DNA of 26,580 nt from Gammaproteobacteria bacterium (GTDB taxonomy: Bacteria > Pseudomonadota > Gammaproteobacteria > Pseudomonadales > Azotimanducaceae_A): contig PBWF01000099.1 in NCBI GenBank assembly GCA_002728935.1, positions 1-26,580 of the forward strand, read 5' to 3'. The position numbers and the translations under genes were made by a program. Position 1 is the stretch's first letter, and each line of letters starts with the position of its first letter. The notes beneath the pieces are model-generated. The model saw nothing but the letters and a program-made list of their open reading frames with translations, was not told the origin of the DNA and made no database searches. Below, piece by piece: positions 1 through 8,379 of the stretch.

Positions 1-935
1 AACGCCGTTACGACGTGGCATTAGATCCGGAAAGTCAGGCCATCGTAACGCTGGGTTCCAAAGAAGGGTTAGCGCATCTGGCGCAAGCGATTCTTGGCCC
101 AGGGGATTCAGTCTTGGTGCCGAACCCTTCGTATCCGGTGCACCCCTACGGATTTGTGATTGCAGGCGCCGATGTTCGGCATGTCCGATTGACCGATGGG
201 GTCGACTTTTTTGCCGAGCTGGAATCGGCCATTTTGAATAACTGGCCGAAACCAAAAGTGCTCGTGCTGAATTTCCCTGGCAACCCAACCACCCATTGCG
301 TCGAGCTCGAGTTCTTCGAGCGTGTGGTGGCTATCGCTAAAGCGCACGGGATTTGGGTGGTACAAGATCTTGCTTATGCGGATATTGTTTTCGACGGCTA
401 TACCGCGCCATCAATTTTGCAGGTCCCCGGAGCGATGGATGTTGCGGTGGAATTTTTTACTCTATCTAAAAGCTATAACATGCCAGGCTGGAGAATCGGG
501 TTTTGTGTGGGTAATGAAACGCTGATTGATGCGCTGGCTCGAATAAAATCCTATTTGGACTATGGGAGTTTCACGCCGATTCAAGTGGCTGCCATCGCCG
601 CGCTCGAGGGTGATCAACAGTGTGTTGCAGACATCACAGAAATGTACAAACGCCGGCGCGACGTATTGTGTGATGGCTTGAATGCGATGGGTTGGGAGGT
701 GACTCCCCCAAAAGCAACGATGTTCGTTTGGGCCAAAATCCCTCCACAATTCGCGGCTATGGGGTCATTAGAATTCGCGAAACTGCTCATTGATCGAGCC
801 AAAGTGGCGGTTTCGCCAGGCATCGGCTTCGGTCAGTACGGCGATGATCACGTTCGTTTTGCATTGATCGAAAATGAGCACAGAACGCGCCAGGCATTGA
901 GAGGCTTGAAAAAATTATTCGCTGAGTCATCGTAG
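1..935 (+). CDS. alaC: AlaC-type alanine/aspartate-family aminotransferase, 5' end missing
   Basis: The reading frame is already open at base 3 (residues RRYDV precede the first in-window GTG at 15), so the gene begins upstream of the window and about the last 310 residues are present. It is a fold-type I PLP aminotransferase of the AlaC/YfbQ-like class, expected to convert pyruvate and glutamate to alanine and 2-oxoglutarate in the cytosol. Visible family marks are GSKEGLAHL near the start, NFPGNPTTH, the [12 protein letters not shown] segment and the PLP-lysine motif [10 protein letters not shown], followed by the C-terminal arginine region [14 protein letters not shown]. It lies 38 bp upstream of hom on the same strand; this alaC-hom pairing is common in gammaproteobacteria, and the two are probably co-transcribed. 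The exact amino donor is inferred from family resemblance. Confidence 0.9.
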   Translation, partial: RRYDVALDPESQAIVTLGSKEGLAHLAQAILGPGDSVLVPNPSYPVHPYGFVIAGADVRHVRLTDGVDFFAELESAILNNWPKPKVLVLNFPGNPTTHCVELEFFERVVAIAKAHGIWVVQDLAYADIVFDGYTAPSILQVPGAMDVAVEFFTLSKSYNMPGWRIGFCVGNETLIDALARIKSYLDYGSFTPIQVAAIAALEGDQQCVADITEMYKRRRDVLCDGLNAMGWEVTPPKATMFVWAKIPPQFAAMGSLEFAKLLIDRAKVAVSPGIGFGQYGDDHVRFALIENEHRTRQALRGLKKLFAESS

Positions 936-973
936 CGACAAAACAGAATTATTAAGCAAGAAGGGGCCGCTAC

Positions 974-2257
974 GTGAGGATTGGAATCTGTGGAGCCGGG
1001 ACTGTCGCCCAGGGCGTCGTTCAGATCTTGCGAGATCAGAGTGGATTGACGAGTCGTCTCAATCCCGACCCGATAGAGGTGGTCGCCTTGGCATCTCGGC
1101 GCAACCTTAATCTACCGGTGTTTAAGGGCATTCCGTTCATTGATGACGTTTTCGCGCTCGCAGAGCGAGAGGATGTTGACGTATTGGTCGAGCTCATCGG
1201 CGGTACGGATGATGCCTTCACACTGGTAAAGGCAGCGCTAGCCAATGGCAAGTCGGTCGTCACCGCAAATAAAGCTTTACTAGCACACAATGGCGCTGCG
1301 TTATTTCAAATAGCCAGAGAGAATGGGGTGTCCTTGTTATTCGAGGCAGCGGTGTGTGGTGGCATTCCGATTATCAAAGCGTTGAATGAGAGCTTTGTAG
1401 GAAATCGAGTGAAGGGCATTGCTGGAGTTATCAATGGCACTACTAACTTCATCTTAACCAAAATGGCCCAGCAAGGCCAAAACGGCGCCTTTGACGCAGT
1501 GCTCGCTGAGGCCCAACAACTTGGCTACGCCGAGGCTGATCCAACTTTCGACATAGGCGGCATGGATGCGGCGCACAAGCTTTCTATCATGGCAGCGCTC
1601 GCGTTTCACGAGCCCCTGCAGCTCGATGCGATTCACGTTGAGGGAATCGAATCGATTACCAGTGACGATCACGAGTGGGCCGAGCGATTAGGATTTAGCA
1701 TCAAACATTTGGGAATCGCGCTTGCCGATGATAGCGGCATAGAAATGCGGGTTCACCCGGCCCTTGTCCCTAATGGGTCGCAGCTTGCCTCCATTCAAGA
1801 CGTGACCAATGCAGTCAATGTGCTTGCCGACCCGCTGGGTGAAATTTTGCTCACAGGAGCCGGTGCAGGAGCCGGACCAACTGGTAGTTCTGTGGTTTCG
1901 GATCTCTTCGATTTGGCGGCAGGATGCGCACGAAAACCACCGCCCGCGCTTATGTCGCTGACAAGCACGCGTGCTGCAAAATCGATAGAGCACACTATGA
2001 GTGGTTGGATGGTCCGAGTCGAAGTCCCGGATGAGTCAGGTGCCATTTCGGAAGTCGCTTCAGTACTCGCTGAATACGGGTTGTCTATCGATCAAATTCA
2101 GCAACGTGATTCAGCGGGTGGCATGGCGACGGTCGCGTTGATACTGGATCCTGTGCAGGAGGACCAGCTCCGCAGTGCGCTCTCAAACTTAGAAGGTCGA
2201 TCGAACGTGGCGGGTACTCGCGCAATCCGGGTGTTCGACCCGCGAACAGTCGGTTGA
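974..2257 (+). CDS. hom: Homoserine dehydrogenase
   Basis: It reduces aspartate semialdehyde to homoserine with NAD(P)H, the branch step toward threonine and methionine. The 427-residue protein has the N-terminal dinucleotide-binding motif GICGAGTVAQG (residues 4-14), the catalytic-domain segments TANKALLA, EAAVCGGIPIIK and GVINGTTNFIL, the signature around EADPTFDIGGMDAAHKL, and a C-terminal ACT domain from about residue 348 (VRVEVPDESGAISEVASVL) that usually mediates threonine feedback. It is the monofunctional form without an aspartokinase domain. The start is GTG, preceded by a purine-rich AAGAAGGGG ribosome site about 8 bases upstream. In many gammaproteobacteria thrC follows directly; here a 284-bp non-coding spacer and prfB follow instead. 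Confidence 0.96.
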   Translation: MRIGICGAGTVAQGVVQILRDQSGLTSRLNPDPIEVVALASRRNLNLPVFKGIPFIDDVFALAEREDVDVLVELIGGTDDAFTLVKAALANGKSVVTANKALLAHNGAALFQIARENGVSLLFEAAVCGGIPIIKALNESFVGNRVKGIAGVINGTTNFILTKMAQQGQNGAFDAVLAEAQQLGYAEADPTFDIGGMDAAHKLSIMAALAFHEPLQLDAIHVEGIESITSDDHEWAERLGFSIKHLGIALADDSGIEMRVHPALVPNGSQLASIQDVTNAVNVLADPLGEILLTGAGAGAGPTGSSVVSDLFDLAAGCARKPPPALMSLTSTRAAKSIEHTMSGWMVRVEVPDESGAISEVASVLAEYGLSIDQIQQRDSAGGMATVALILDPVQEDQLRSALSNLEGRSNVAGTRAIRVFDPRTVG

Positions 2258-2541
2258 GTCGCGCCTAATCTCGGGTAACGAGCCTTGACGAAGCTTTTGC
2301 AGGCGGCTTGGCACGAGTGAAGTAGCGTCCGTTAGACGGGTTCTTTACTCGATGCTAAGTCGCAAGTGACGAGGCTCATTCGGCCGAGCCGTGCAATGAC
2401 GGCTTGCTTCCCAGACAAAAGCGGGGCGGAGCCAACCCTTCACAGTGTAGTGATCACCACGGCCTTCGTTTACAATCGCCGCCCCATAGGACAGTGATCG
2501 GGGCGTGTTGATTAGCGCTCAATGGGTCGAATGGAAAGCGT
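2258..2541 (+). promoter_or_regulatory. Non-coding spacer and probable prfB leader
   Basis: No plausible coding frame is seen in these 284 bases. It contains the hairpin at 2314-2351, a possible minus-10 box TACAAT at 2471-2476 (the hexamer 17 bp upstream, TAGTGA, is a poor minus-35), and an inverted repeat CGCCCC/GGGGCG just downstream that could fold in the transcript. The prfB promoter is most likely here, but the exact start is inferred. Confidence 0.35.
2314..2351 (+). terminator. Hairpin in the hom-prfB spacer, possible terminator
   Basis: The arms CGAGTGAAG (2314-2322) and CTTTACTCG (2343-2351) pair over 9 bp with one G-U pair, and enclose a second short stem CGTC/GACG (2326-2329 with 2335-2338). 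There is no long T-run after it, so a standard intrinsic terminator is not proven. Its position, about 57 bases after the hom stop, fits termination of hom or a structured prfB leader. Confidence 0.35.
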
Positions 2542-3637
2542 ATGGAAACAAATACCCTAACAACAGGAATCAAAGATGGTCGAGCACGCGTTTCCGTGCT
2601 GAGGGGGTATCTTTGACTACGATACTAAGAAGGATCGTTTAGCAGAGGTCGAGCTCGAGCTCGCTGACCCCACAGTATGGGATGAGCCTGAGCGGGCACA
2701 AAAATTGGGTCAAGAGCGATCAGCCTTGGAGACAGTGGTTAAGGCGGTAGAACGGTTAGAGATAGGATTTGCCGAACTCGAAGAAATCCTTGCCCTTGCG
2801 GTTGATGAGCAAGACCACGAACTATTGGATGAGGCTACGACTGAACTTGCGAGTTACCAGGGTGATCTCGAAAAGCTTGAATTTCAGCGAATGTTTTCTG
2901 GTCAAATGGATGCCAACTGCGCCTATCTTGATGTGCAGTCTGGCTCTGGAGGTACTGAGGCACAGGATTGGGCCGAAATGTTGCTTCGAATGTACTTGCG
3001 CTGGGGCGAGGCTCAGGGGTTCAAGGCCGAAATCGTTGAGTGTTCAGAGGGAGAGGTGGCTGGCATCAAATCCGCGACGGTCCGCATCGAGGGTCCCTAT
3101 GCCTACGGCTGGCTTCGCACGGAGACGGGTGTTCATCGCTTAGTCCGCAAGTCCCCCTTCGACTCAGGCAACCGTCGGCACACCTCCTTTGCCTCTATTT
3201 TCGTTTCGCCTGAACTCGATGATGATATTGATATCGAGTTGGATATGAACGAGGTTCGAGTAGATACGTACCGAGCGAGTGGTGCCGGAGGGCAGCACGT
3301 TAACAAGACAGACTCAGCGATTCGACTGACTCACATTCCTAGCGGGATCGTTGTGCAATGTCAAAATCAGCGATCTCAGCACAAAAACCGTGACCAGGCA
3401 GTGAAACAATTGAAGGCAAAGCTGTACGAGATGGAGGAGCAGAAGCAGAAACAAGCGCTGCAGGCCATTGAGGACAGTAAATCTGATATCAGTTGGGGGA
3501 GCCAAATACGTTCTTATGTCCTTGATTCGGCGAGGATCAAAGACTTGCGCACGGGTGTTGAAACTTCCAATACTCAAAATGTGTTGGATGGCGAATTGAA
3601 CGACTTTATTGAAGCCAGTTTAAAGCAGGGGCTTTAG
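2542..3637 (+). CDS. prfB: Peptide chain release factor 2, with programmed +1 frameshift
   Basis: RF2 recognises UGA and UAA and triggers peptide release. The gene is in two frames: ATG at 2542 is followed by 24 codons ending in LRGYL and an in-frame TGA at 2614-2616; a +1 shift on CTT continues in the frame beginning with GAC at 2615 ([13 protein letters not shown]...) to the TAG at 3635-3637. The total is about 364 residues, against 365 in E. coli. The recoding site is AGGGGGTATCTTTGAC (2602-2617), the same as the E. coli site, with its internal Shine-Dalgarno-like AGGGGG. Key motifs are the stop-codon reader SPF in VRKSPFDSG and the catalytic GGQ in [11 protein letters not shown]. Regulation is by RF2 level: when RF2 is scarce the UGA is read slowly and frameshifting rises. 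lysS follows 37 bp later, the usual prfB-lysS pair. Annotating only the second frame would truncate it. Confidence 0.96.
2602..2617 (+). promoter_or_regulatory. prfB programmed frameshift signal
   Basis: The site reads AGGGGGTAT CTT TGA C. AGGGGG pairs with the 16S anti-Shine-Dalgarno, CTT is the slippery codon and TGA the zero-frame stop. The spacing of three bases between AGGGGG and CTT is the one needed for efficient +1 slippage in the known RF2 system. Confidence 0.95.
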
Positions 3638-3674
3638 CCGACTGGTTAGCCGACCGAAGGATGGAATCCAATCT

Positions 3675-5180
3675 ATGAGTAACGAAGATCAGGAACAAGA
3701 TCTCCCCTCGTTAATAGCCCAACGGCAGAGCAAGCTTGCTGTGCTCAAAGAGGAGGGGGTTAACCCTTATCCAAATGATTTTCGCCGAGACAATGTGACG
3801 GCAGAATTGCATGCGGCCTATGGTGATTCTGAAAAAGAGACGCTCGAGTCTAGTGCCATCACTGCATCGGTCGCCGGCCGGGTGCTACTTAAGCGCGTAA
3901 TGGGCAAAGCAAGCTTTTTAACCATTCAAGATTATGCAGGTCAAATTCAAATCTATGTGACTCGAGATGCATTGGGTGAGAGCGACTATGCTTTTTTCAA
4001 AACATTGGATATCGGGGATATCGTTGGCGTAACCGGTACCATGATGAAAACCATGAAAGGGGAACTATCGGTGGCGGGGACATCGGTTCGATTGCTCACT
4101 AAGTCCTTGCGACCTCTCCCTGAAAAACACAAAGGACTCACCGACACCGAGATGCGGTATCGGCAGCGCTATGTTGACCTGATCGTCAATGAATCCTCGA
4201 GGTTGGTATTTCGCAGACGAGCGGAGATCATCGATCGTATTCGCCGATTTTTGATCGACCGTGAATTTATGGAGGTGGAGACTCCCATGATGCAAGGCAT
4301 CCCGGGTGGAGCTACTGCCCAGCCATTCGTGACGCGCTATAACGCCCTTGATCAGGACATGTATCTTCGAGTGGCGCCTGAGCTGAACTTGAAGCGTTTG
4401 GTGGTCGGAGGAATCGAGCAGGTATTTGAGATTAATCGAAACTTCCGCAATGAAGGCATATCAACCAAGCACAGTCCTGAGTTCACCATGCTTGAGTTTT
4501 ATTGGGCGTATGCGGATTACCATGACCTCATGGACTTGACGGAGACCTTGTTTCGCGAACTCGCGGAAAAGGTACTTGGCGTATCGTCGTTTAGCTACCA
4601 AGGGGTAGACATCGACTTTGGCCAACCCTTTGCCAGAATGACGATGGCAGAAGCGATCGTGGCATTTTGTGATGAGATTGACGCCGAGGCTGTGAATGAT
4701 GTCGCGCGGTGTAAAACGCTGCTAGCAAACGCTGGCGTAGAGGCCAAAAATGAATGGGGTTTGGGCAGGCTACATCTGGAACTATTCGAGACCCGAGTGG
4801 AAGATCAAATCGAGCAGCCAACCTTCATCATGCAACACCCTATCGAGGTGTCGCCGCTGGCAAGGCGGAACGATCACACGCCAGAATTGACGGATCGATT
4901 TGAACTCTTCGTAGCGGGTAAAGAGATTGCCAATGGGTTCTCTGAACTGAACGATCCAGCCGATCAGGCGGCCCGTTTCAGAGCACAGGTTGCTGCCAAG
5001 GAGGCAGGAGACTTGGAGGCGATGCATTACGATGCGGACTACATCACTGCGCTGGAATATGGCTTGCCGCCCACCGCTGGCGAGGGCATCGGAATCGATC
5101 GGTTGGTGATGCTACTGACTGATTCGGCTTCGATACGAGACGTGATTTTGTTCCCCCACCTGAGGAATCGAGACGCATAG
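3675..5180 (+). CDS. lysS: Lysyl-tRNA synthetase, class II
   Basis: It charges tRNA-Lys with lysine in the cytosol. The 501-residue protein matches the usual length (about 505). The N-terminal OB-fold anticodon-binding domain covers roughly residues 60-150 ([21 protein letters not shown]...). The class II core follows, with the substrate-binding stretch [19 protein letters not shown], motif 2 [18 protein letters not shown] and motif 3 [15 protein letters not shown] near the C-terminus. The ATG start at 3675 directly precedes the conserved [20 protein letters not shown] opening. It stands 37 bp after prfB and its TAG is only 2 bp before the ung start, so prfB-lysS-ung is probably one transcript. 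Confidence 0.97.
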   Translation: MSNEDQEQDLPSLIAQRQSKLAVLKEEGVNPYPNDFRRDNVTAELHAAYGDSEKETLESSAITASVAGRVLLKRVMGKASFLTIQDYAGQIQIYVTRDALGESDYAFFKTLDIGDIVGVTGTMMKTMKGELSVAGTSVRLLTKSLRPLPEKHKGLTDTEMRYRQRYVDLIVNESSRLVFRRRAEIIDRIRRFLIDREFMEVETPMMQGIPGGATAQPFVTRYNALDQDMYLRVAPELNLKRLVVGGIEQVFEINRNFRNEGISTKHSPEFTMLEFYWAYADYHDLMDLTETLFRELAEKVLGVSSFSYQGVDIDFGQPFARMTMAEAIVAFCDEIDAEAVNDVARCKTLLANAGVEAKNEWGLGRLHLELFETRVEDQIEQPTFIMQHPIEVSPLARRNDHTPELTDRFELFVAGKEIANGFSELNDPADQAARFRAQVAAKEAGDLEAMHYDADYITALEYGLPPTAGEGIGIDRLVMLLTDSASIRDVILFPHLRNRDA

Positions 5181-5182
5181 TA

Positions 5183-5875
5183 GTGGCATCCATCGGGCTC
5201 TCTGCATCTTGGCTTGCGCAAGTCGGCGATGAGTTCGAGCGCGACTATATGGTCAACCTCAAGCAATTCCTGCTCGCAGAGCGTTCGGCAGGAAAGGAGA
5301 TCTTCCCCAAGGGATCTGAGTACTTTGCCGCGTTAAACGCGGTGGCTTATGAAGACGTTAGAGTAGTGATACTAGGGCAGGATCCCTATCACGGGCCTGG
5401 GCAGGCCCATGGGCTTAGCTTTTCAGTTCCCAAAGGGTTTCGGATCCCGCCTAGTCTCAAAAACATTTATCAGGAACTCGCGCAGGATCTGGGATTACAA
5501 GCATCCGACTTTTCTCATGGCTATTTGGAGCGATGGGCGTCGCAAGGTGTGCTTCTCTTGAATAGTGTGTTAACGGTGAGGGCCGGCGCTGCGGCCTCGC
5601 ACCGCAGCAAGGGATGGGAGCAATTTACCGATCAGATAATCCGCAGTTTGGGGGCACGTGAAGCGCCGCTTGTGTTTATGTTGTGGGGAAGCTTTGCCGC
5701 GGCTAAAGCATCGATGATTAAGGGCGATCAACACCTTATCTTGAAAGCCCCCCACCCATCTCCGTTGTCTGCCTACCGAGGGTTTTTCGGGTGTCAGCAC
5801 TTCTCCAAGTGCAATGAATTTCTTGCAAAATGTGGAGAGCCGATTGACTGGCGAGTTAGTCCCAAAGAGCGCTGA
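5183..5875 (+). CDS. ung: Uracil-DNA glycosylase, family 1
   Basis: It removes uracil from DNA arising by cytosine deamination or dUTP misincorporation, starting base excision repair. The 230-residue length equals the family norm (229 in E. coli). The water-activating motif GQDPYHGPGQAHG has the catalytic Asp at residue 67, and the leucine-loop motif HPSPLSAYRGFFG begins with His191. The uracil-recognition segment GVLLLNSVLTVRAG is also intact. The start is GTG, 2 bp after the lysS stop, implying translational coupling. A broken kinase gene begins 1 bp after its stop. Confidence 0.96.
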   Translation: MASIGLSASWLAQVGDEFERDYMVNLKQFLLAERSAGKEIFPKGSEYFAALNAVAYEDVRVVILGQDPYHGPGQAHGLSFSVPKGFRIPPSLKNIYQELAQDLGLQASDFSHGYLERWASQGVLLLNSVLTVRAGAAASHRSKGWEQFTDQIIRSLGAREAPLVFMLWGSFAAAKASMIKGDQHLILKAPHPSPLSAYRGFFGCQHFSKCNEFLAKCGEPIDWRVSPKER

Positions 5876-5876
5876 C

Positions 5877-6747
5877 GTGTCGCCGCTAGACTGCCCAGGA
5901 GAGAATCGTGCGTTTGTCGAGGCGCAATTCGGCACCGCTGGAGCCCGTTGGTCGGACGCCGTGCCAGCGGTTCTTCAGGACCGTATTGATCGTTGGTCAT
6001 TGTCACTCGGAGAGACCATGGCGGGCGGTCTTAGCCAAAATATCGTGATGGAAGTCGACGTTAAGGGGCGACCCGCGGTTCTCAAATTAGGGTACCCAGA
6101 TGAGGATCAGTTGCGAGAGCAGGCATGGTTGCTGGCTAGCGAGAGTGATCGAATCGTTGGCGAACGAGTCGACACGCTGAGTTTGTTTCGCTCTTGCTAA
6201 ATTGCCAACTGCCGCTGCCGCTAGACCAGCCCGCGCCCAGTCACCGCGACATGCTGCTTGAAATTGCACGCCAGCCAAATTCTGCGCTGCCGTCGGATTT
6301 GCTTCGGCTCGTTCGCGAGTCGATTTCGCTTGCCGAAGAACTTGACAATGGGGCGCACGGTGGCTCCAGTTGGCTCCACGGAGATTTACACCCAAGCAAC
6401 ATACTATGGGATGGACAGCAAGCTGCTTGGCGAGTAATTGACCCCAAAGGCTACAGGGGACCCCAAGTGATGGCGCTGGGGCGATATTTGCACAATTTCC
6501 TCGATAATGTATCGGAAAGCCTAGGGCAGTCAGTCTCTGACGCTGCTCGGGAGGTGCTGCTTAAGGAACGGGTGAGGGTCTTGGCTAGAGAAATAGGCCG
6601 ACCTGAAGTCTACTGATGCTGACGGTGTTCATCGATCTCGTGCTAGCAGTCAGTTGGTCCGAGCAATCGGATAACCAAGCCTCATTCGAGTGGTGGGGTC
6701 ACTTGATTCAGTTCGCGCGAGCAGAAGCGCTCAGCCTTTCTCTCTAA
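5877..6747 (+). pseudogene. Fragmented APH(6)-like phosphotransferase (kinase) remnant
   Basis: Three consecutive pieces in three different frames resemble one protein kinase-like phosphotransferase of the streptomycin 6-phosphotransferase/hydroxyurea family. Piece 1 (GTG 5877 to TAA 6200) holds the glycine loop and ATP-lysine region (GGLSQNIVMEVDVKGRPAVLKL). Piece 2 (about 6194-6616) holds the catalytic loop WLHGDLHPSNILW and the family-typical metal-binding IDPKG. Piece 3 (6616-6747) reads FIDLVLAVSWSEQ, like the C-terminal helix of the family. Between pieces 1 and 2 about 40-50 residues of the expected N-lobe/hinge region are missing, so there is a deletion as well as two frame changes. 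A working enzyme is unlikely. A sequencing error could explain one shift but not the missing segment. The substrate is unknown; the family resemblance does not prove antibiotic phosphorylation. The last 4 bp overlap the end of ygfZ on the other strand. Confidence 0.75.
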
Positions 6748-7547
6748 ATAAACGATAGAGCCGCGTTGCCAATCCTTGCGCCCTCGATTTGAGCATCGCG
6801 TTTGATCATTGCCGCGACGACCCAGTGATCCTCCAACTGCGCGGCTTGAATGACTGCTCCGATGGACGTTCCCTCGCTGTCAGTCACCGTCAGAGGTTCG
6901 TCCCGTTGAACTAGCTTATCTAATTGTCCGATACGGACTGCTTGCTTGGTTTTACCCTTGAAGTGAACGCGGGCGATGATTTCCTGGCCAAGATAGCAGC
7001 CTTTGTCAAAATCAACGCCACCGAACTGATCCATGGCGAGTTCTTGCGGAAGAAATTGGTCGCTTTCAGTCTCGGTGGTCCAAAGGAGGCCGCGTCTCAG
7101 TGCTCGAGCTGTCCATCCGCCATCGATGATTGGCGCGTCAAGGGACTCGGAGGTCCAGATCTCCCCTTCTTGATCCTCTGCCGAGAAGGTCAAGACATCG
7201 CGGTCCGAGGGTAGTGTCGTCGCATAGCAGGCGAGAACATCACTCTTGTCTGTGATGGATGCTTTGGAGAATACGATGAATTTCTTGAGCGCGTTGATGA
7301 CTGGGTCAACCATCTGTTGGTCAAGGCGAAGCAATATACCGGGCTCGTTATCCGCGGAATTCGCATCCGACAATCTCGCAACCGCCGCGGTGGATAAGAC
7401 GCGACCCTGGATGGTTGGGATGGCCGTGTACATCGCCAAGCCGTTCCCAAGCTGTGAGAGATCTCGAGTGCAGTAACCTTGGAAGAATTTCTCTGCATCA
7501 ACGCCTCGAATCTCGACGAAGCCAAATTGGGGTAGGGCGGTTAGCAT
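6744..7547 (-). CDS. ygfZ: YgfZ/GcvT-domain folate-binding protein
   Basis: YgfZ proteins bind folate and support assembly or repair of certain Fe-S enzymes and tRNA modification enzymes. The hallmark motif KGCYLGQEIIARVHFKG is intact, including the conserved cysteine, and GVDAEKFFQGYCTRDLSQL near the N-terminus matches the GcvT-like fold opening. I chose the ATG at 7547 (MLTALPQFGFVEIRG, 267 residues) as the first ATG before the conserved region. The frame stays open to a TTG at 7712, which would give 322 residues, near the E. coli length of 326; the stretch FFHRIPLN just upstream of the ATG faintly resembles the E. coli N-terminus, so an upstream TTG start remains possible. It is divergent from sdhE, as in many gammaproteobacteria. 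Confidence 0.88.
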   Translation of the reverse strand: MLTALPQFGFVEIRGVDAEKFFQGYCTRDLSQLGNGLAMYTAIPTIQGRVLSTAAVARLSDANSADNEPGILLRLDQQMVDPVINALKKFIVFSKASITDKSDVLACYATTLPSDRDVLTFSAEDQEGEIWTSESLDAPIIDGGWTARALRRGLLWTTETESDQFLPQELAMDQFGGVDFDKGCYLGQEIIARVHFKGKTKQAVRIGQLDKLVQRDEPLTVTDSEGTSIGAVIQAAQLEDHWVVAAMIKRDAQIEGARIGNAALSFI

Positions 7548-7578
7548 GTTCAGCGGAATTCGGTGGAAAAATGCAAGC

Positions 7579-7594
7579 TTAGTCAATCGACTAA
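7579..7594. promoter_or_regulatory. Palindrome upstream of ygfZ
   Basis: TTAGTC AATC GACTAA is a perfect 6-bp inverted repeat with a 4-base centre, lying 32-47 bp upstream of the chosen ygfZ start in the ygfZ/sdhE divergent region. It could be an operator or a small transcript hairpin. No regulator is assigned, and if ygfZ starts farther upstream it would lie in coding sequence. Confidence 0.2.
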
Positions 7595-7780
7595 TTGCTG
7601 CCAAGTGACACGGAATGGCAAGGCTGTTGCGGGAGCGCCCCGTCAGAACCGGCGTGATACTTTCGGCCTTCAGCCTTTTTCGGTGGCATTGTAGAGAGGA
7701 AGGTTCATTCAATGAAATATCGAAAGTCTGACCGTTGGAGTTAACCTGCCGCGCGTCGACCCGCTATGGCAGACGAAGCG

Positions 7781-7786
7781 TACAAT
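7781..7786 (+). promoter_or_regulatory. Possible sdhE promoter minus-10 box
   Basis: TACAAT matches five of six bases of the sigma-70 minus-10 consensus, about 120 bases before the sdhE ATG. No good minus-35 is seen 17 bp upstream. A similar TACAAT lies ahead of prfB. Confidence 0.3.
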
Positions 7787-7907
7787 TTACGGGTTTTTGA
7801 ATGCGCAGGAACGAAACTCTAACCGCTAATGCGCACTCATCCGTCAGCGATCGTACGCAATATTGCAAGCAACCGCGGATAAGCTTAAACGATTGAAAGG
7901 AAAGGAT

Positions 7908-8186
7908 ATGGAAGAGGTCAGTGAAACCAGAAGTCAAACCGAACTTAATCGTCTCCGTTGGCGGTCGCGTCGAGGGATGGCGGAGCTGGATGTCCTGTTT
8001 GTACCTTTTTTTGAGGAAGCATTTGATGCATTGAATGCCGAAATGAAGGAGGTTTATGCGCGAATGCTTGATGAGGAGGATCCGGAACTCTGGAGTTGGT
8101 TTAGTGAGCAATCGGCCCCAAATGATCCGCAATATCGCTCGCTCGTCTCATTGATGCTAAGCCGTGTCAGACCAAATGACTCATGA
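7908..8186 (+). CDS. sdhE: SdhE, FAD assembly factor 2
   Basis: SdhE (YgfY) promotes covalent flavinylation of succinate dehydrogenase and fumarate reductase. The protein is 92 residues from ATG 7908, near the family's 88. It carries the RGMAE form of the RGxxE motif (residues 22-26), and then LDVLFVPFFEEAFDAL, matching the family pattern RRGMRELD...PFFE. The following acidic segment DEEDPELWSWF is also typical. The ATG is preceded by GAAAGG 7 bases upstream; a longer frame back to TTG 7863 is not needed. It is divergent from ygfZ. In E. coli ygfX follows sdhE, but no such gene is recognisable here. Confidence 0.93.
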   Translation: MEEVSETRSQTELNRLRWRSRRGMAELDVLFVPFFEEAFDALNAEMKEVYARMLDEEDPELWSWFSEQSAPNDPQYRSLVSLMLSRVRPNDS

Positions 8187-8197
8187 GCAGGATAGCT

Positions 8198-8215
8198 TGT
8201 AGGTGTGGTCCTACA
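8198..8215 (+). terminator. Hairpin after sdhE
   Basis: TGTAGG (8198-8203) and CCTACA (8210-8215) form a perfect 6-bp stem with a 6-base loop, 11 bases after the sdhE stop. No T-run follows, so it is at best a weak terminator or a 3'-end stabiliser. Confidence 0.3.
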
Positions 8216-8344
8216 GCCGTCGATTGCTACGGTAGGTCAGTCCGGTATTGCTGACGTTGAACGATTCTCTCTACCTGGCGTTACTCGTTTCAAAGCCCGT
8301 CGTGCTGATAGCGACTAGACTGTCAGCTCGGCTTCTTTTACCAA

Positions 8345-8379
8345 CCCCGTGATTTTTACACGGGGGGTTCGAACCTCCC
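8345..8379 (+). other. Stem-loop fused to a tRNA T-arm-like motif
   Basis: CCCCGTG, loop ATTTTTA, CACGGGG is a perfect 7-bp stem (8345-8365). Overlapping it, GGGGG-TTCGAAC-CTCCC (8363-8379) has the size and sequence of a tRNA T arm. No matching acceptor or D arm was found on either strand and there is no CCA end, so it is not an intact tRNA. It may be a tRNA fragment or chance. Confidence 0.3.

Noticed and set aside
5814..5876. ATG 5814 as start of the kinase fragment
   Set aside because: It would overlap 62 bp of ung; GTG 5877 immediately after the ung stop is sufficient and gives the expected N-terminus.
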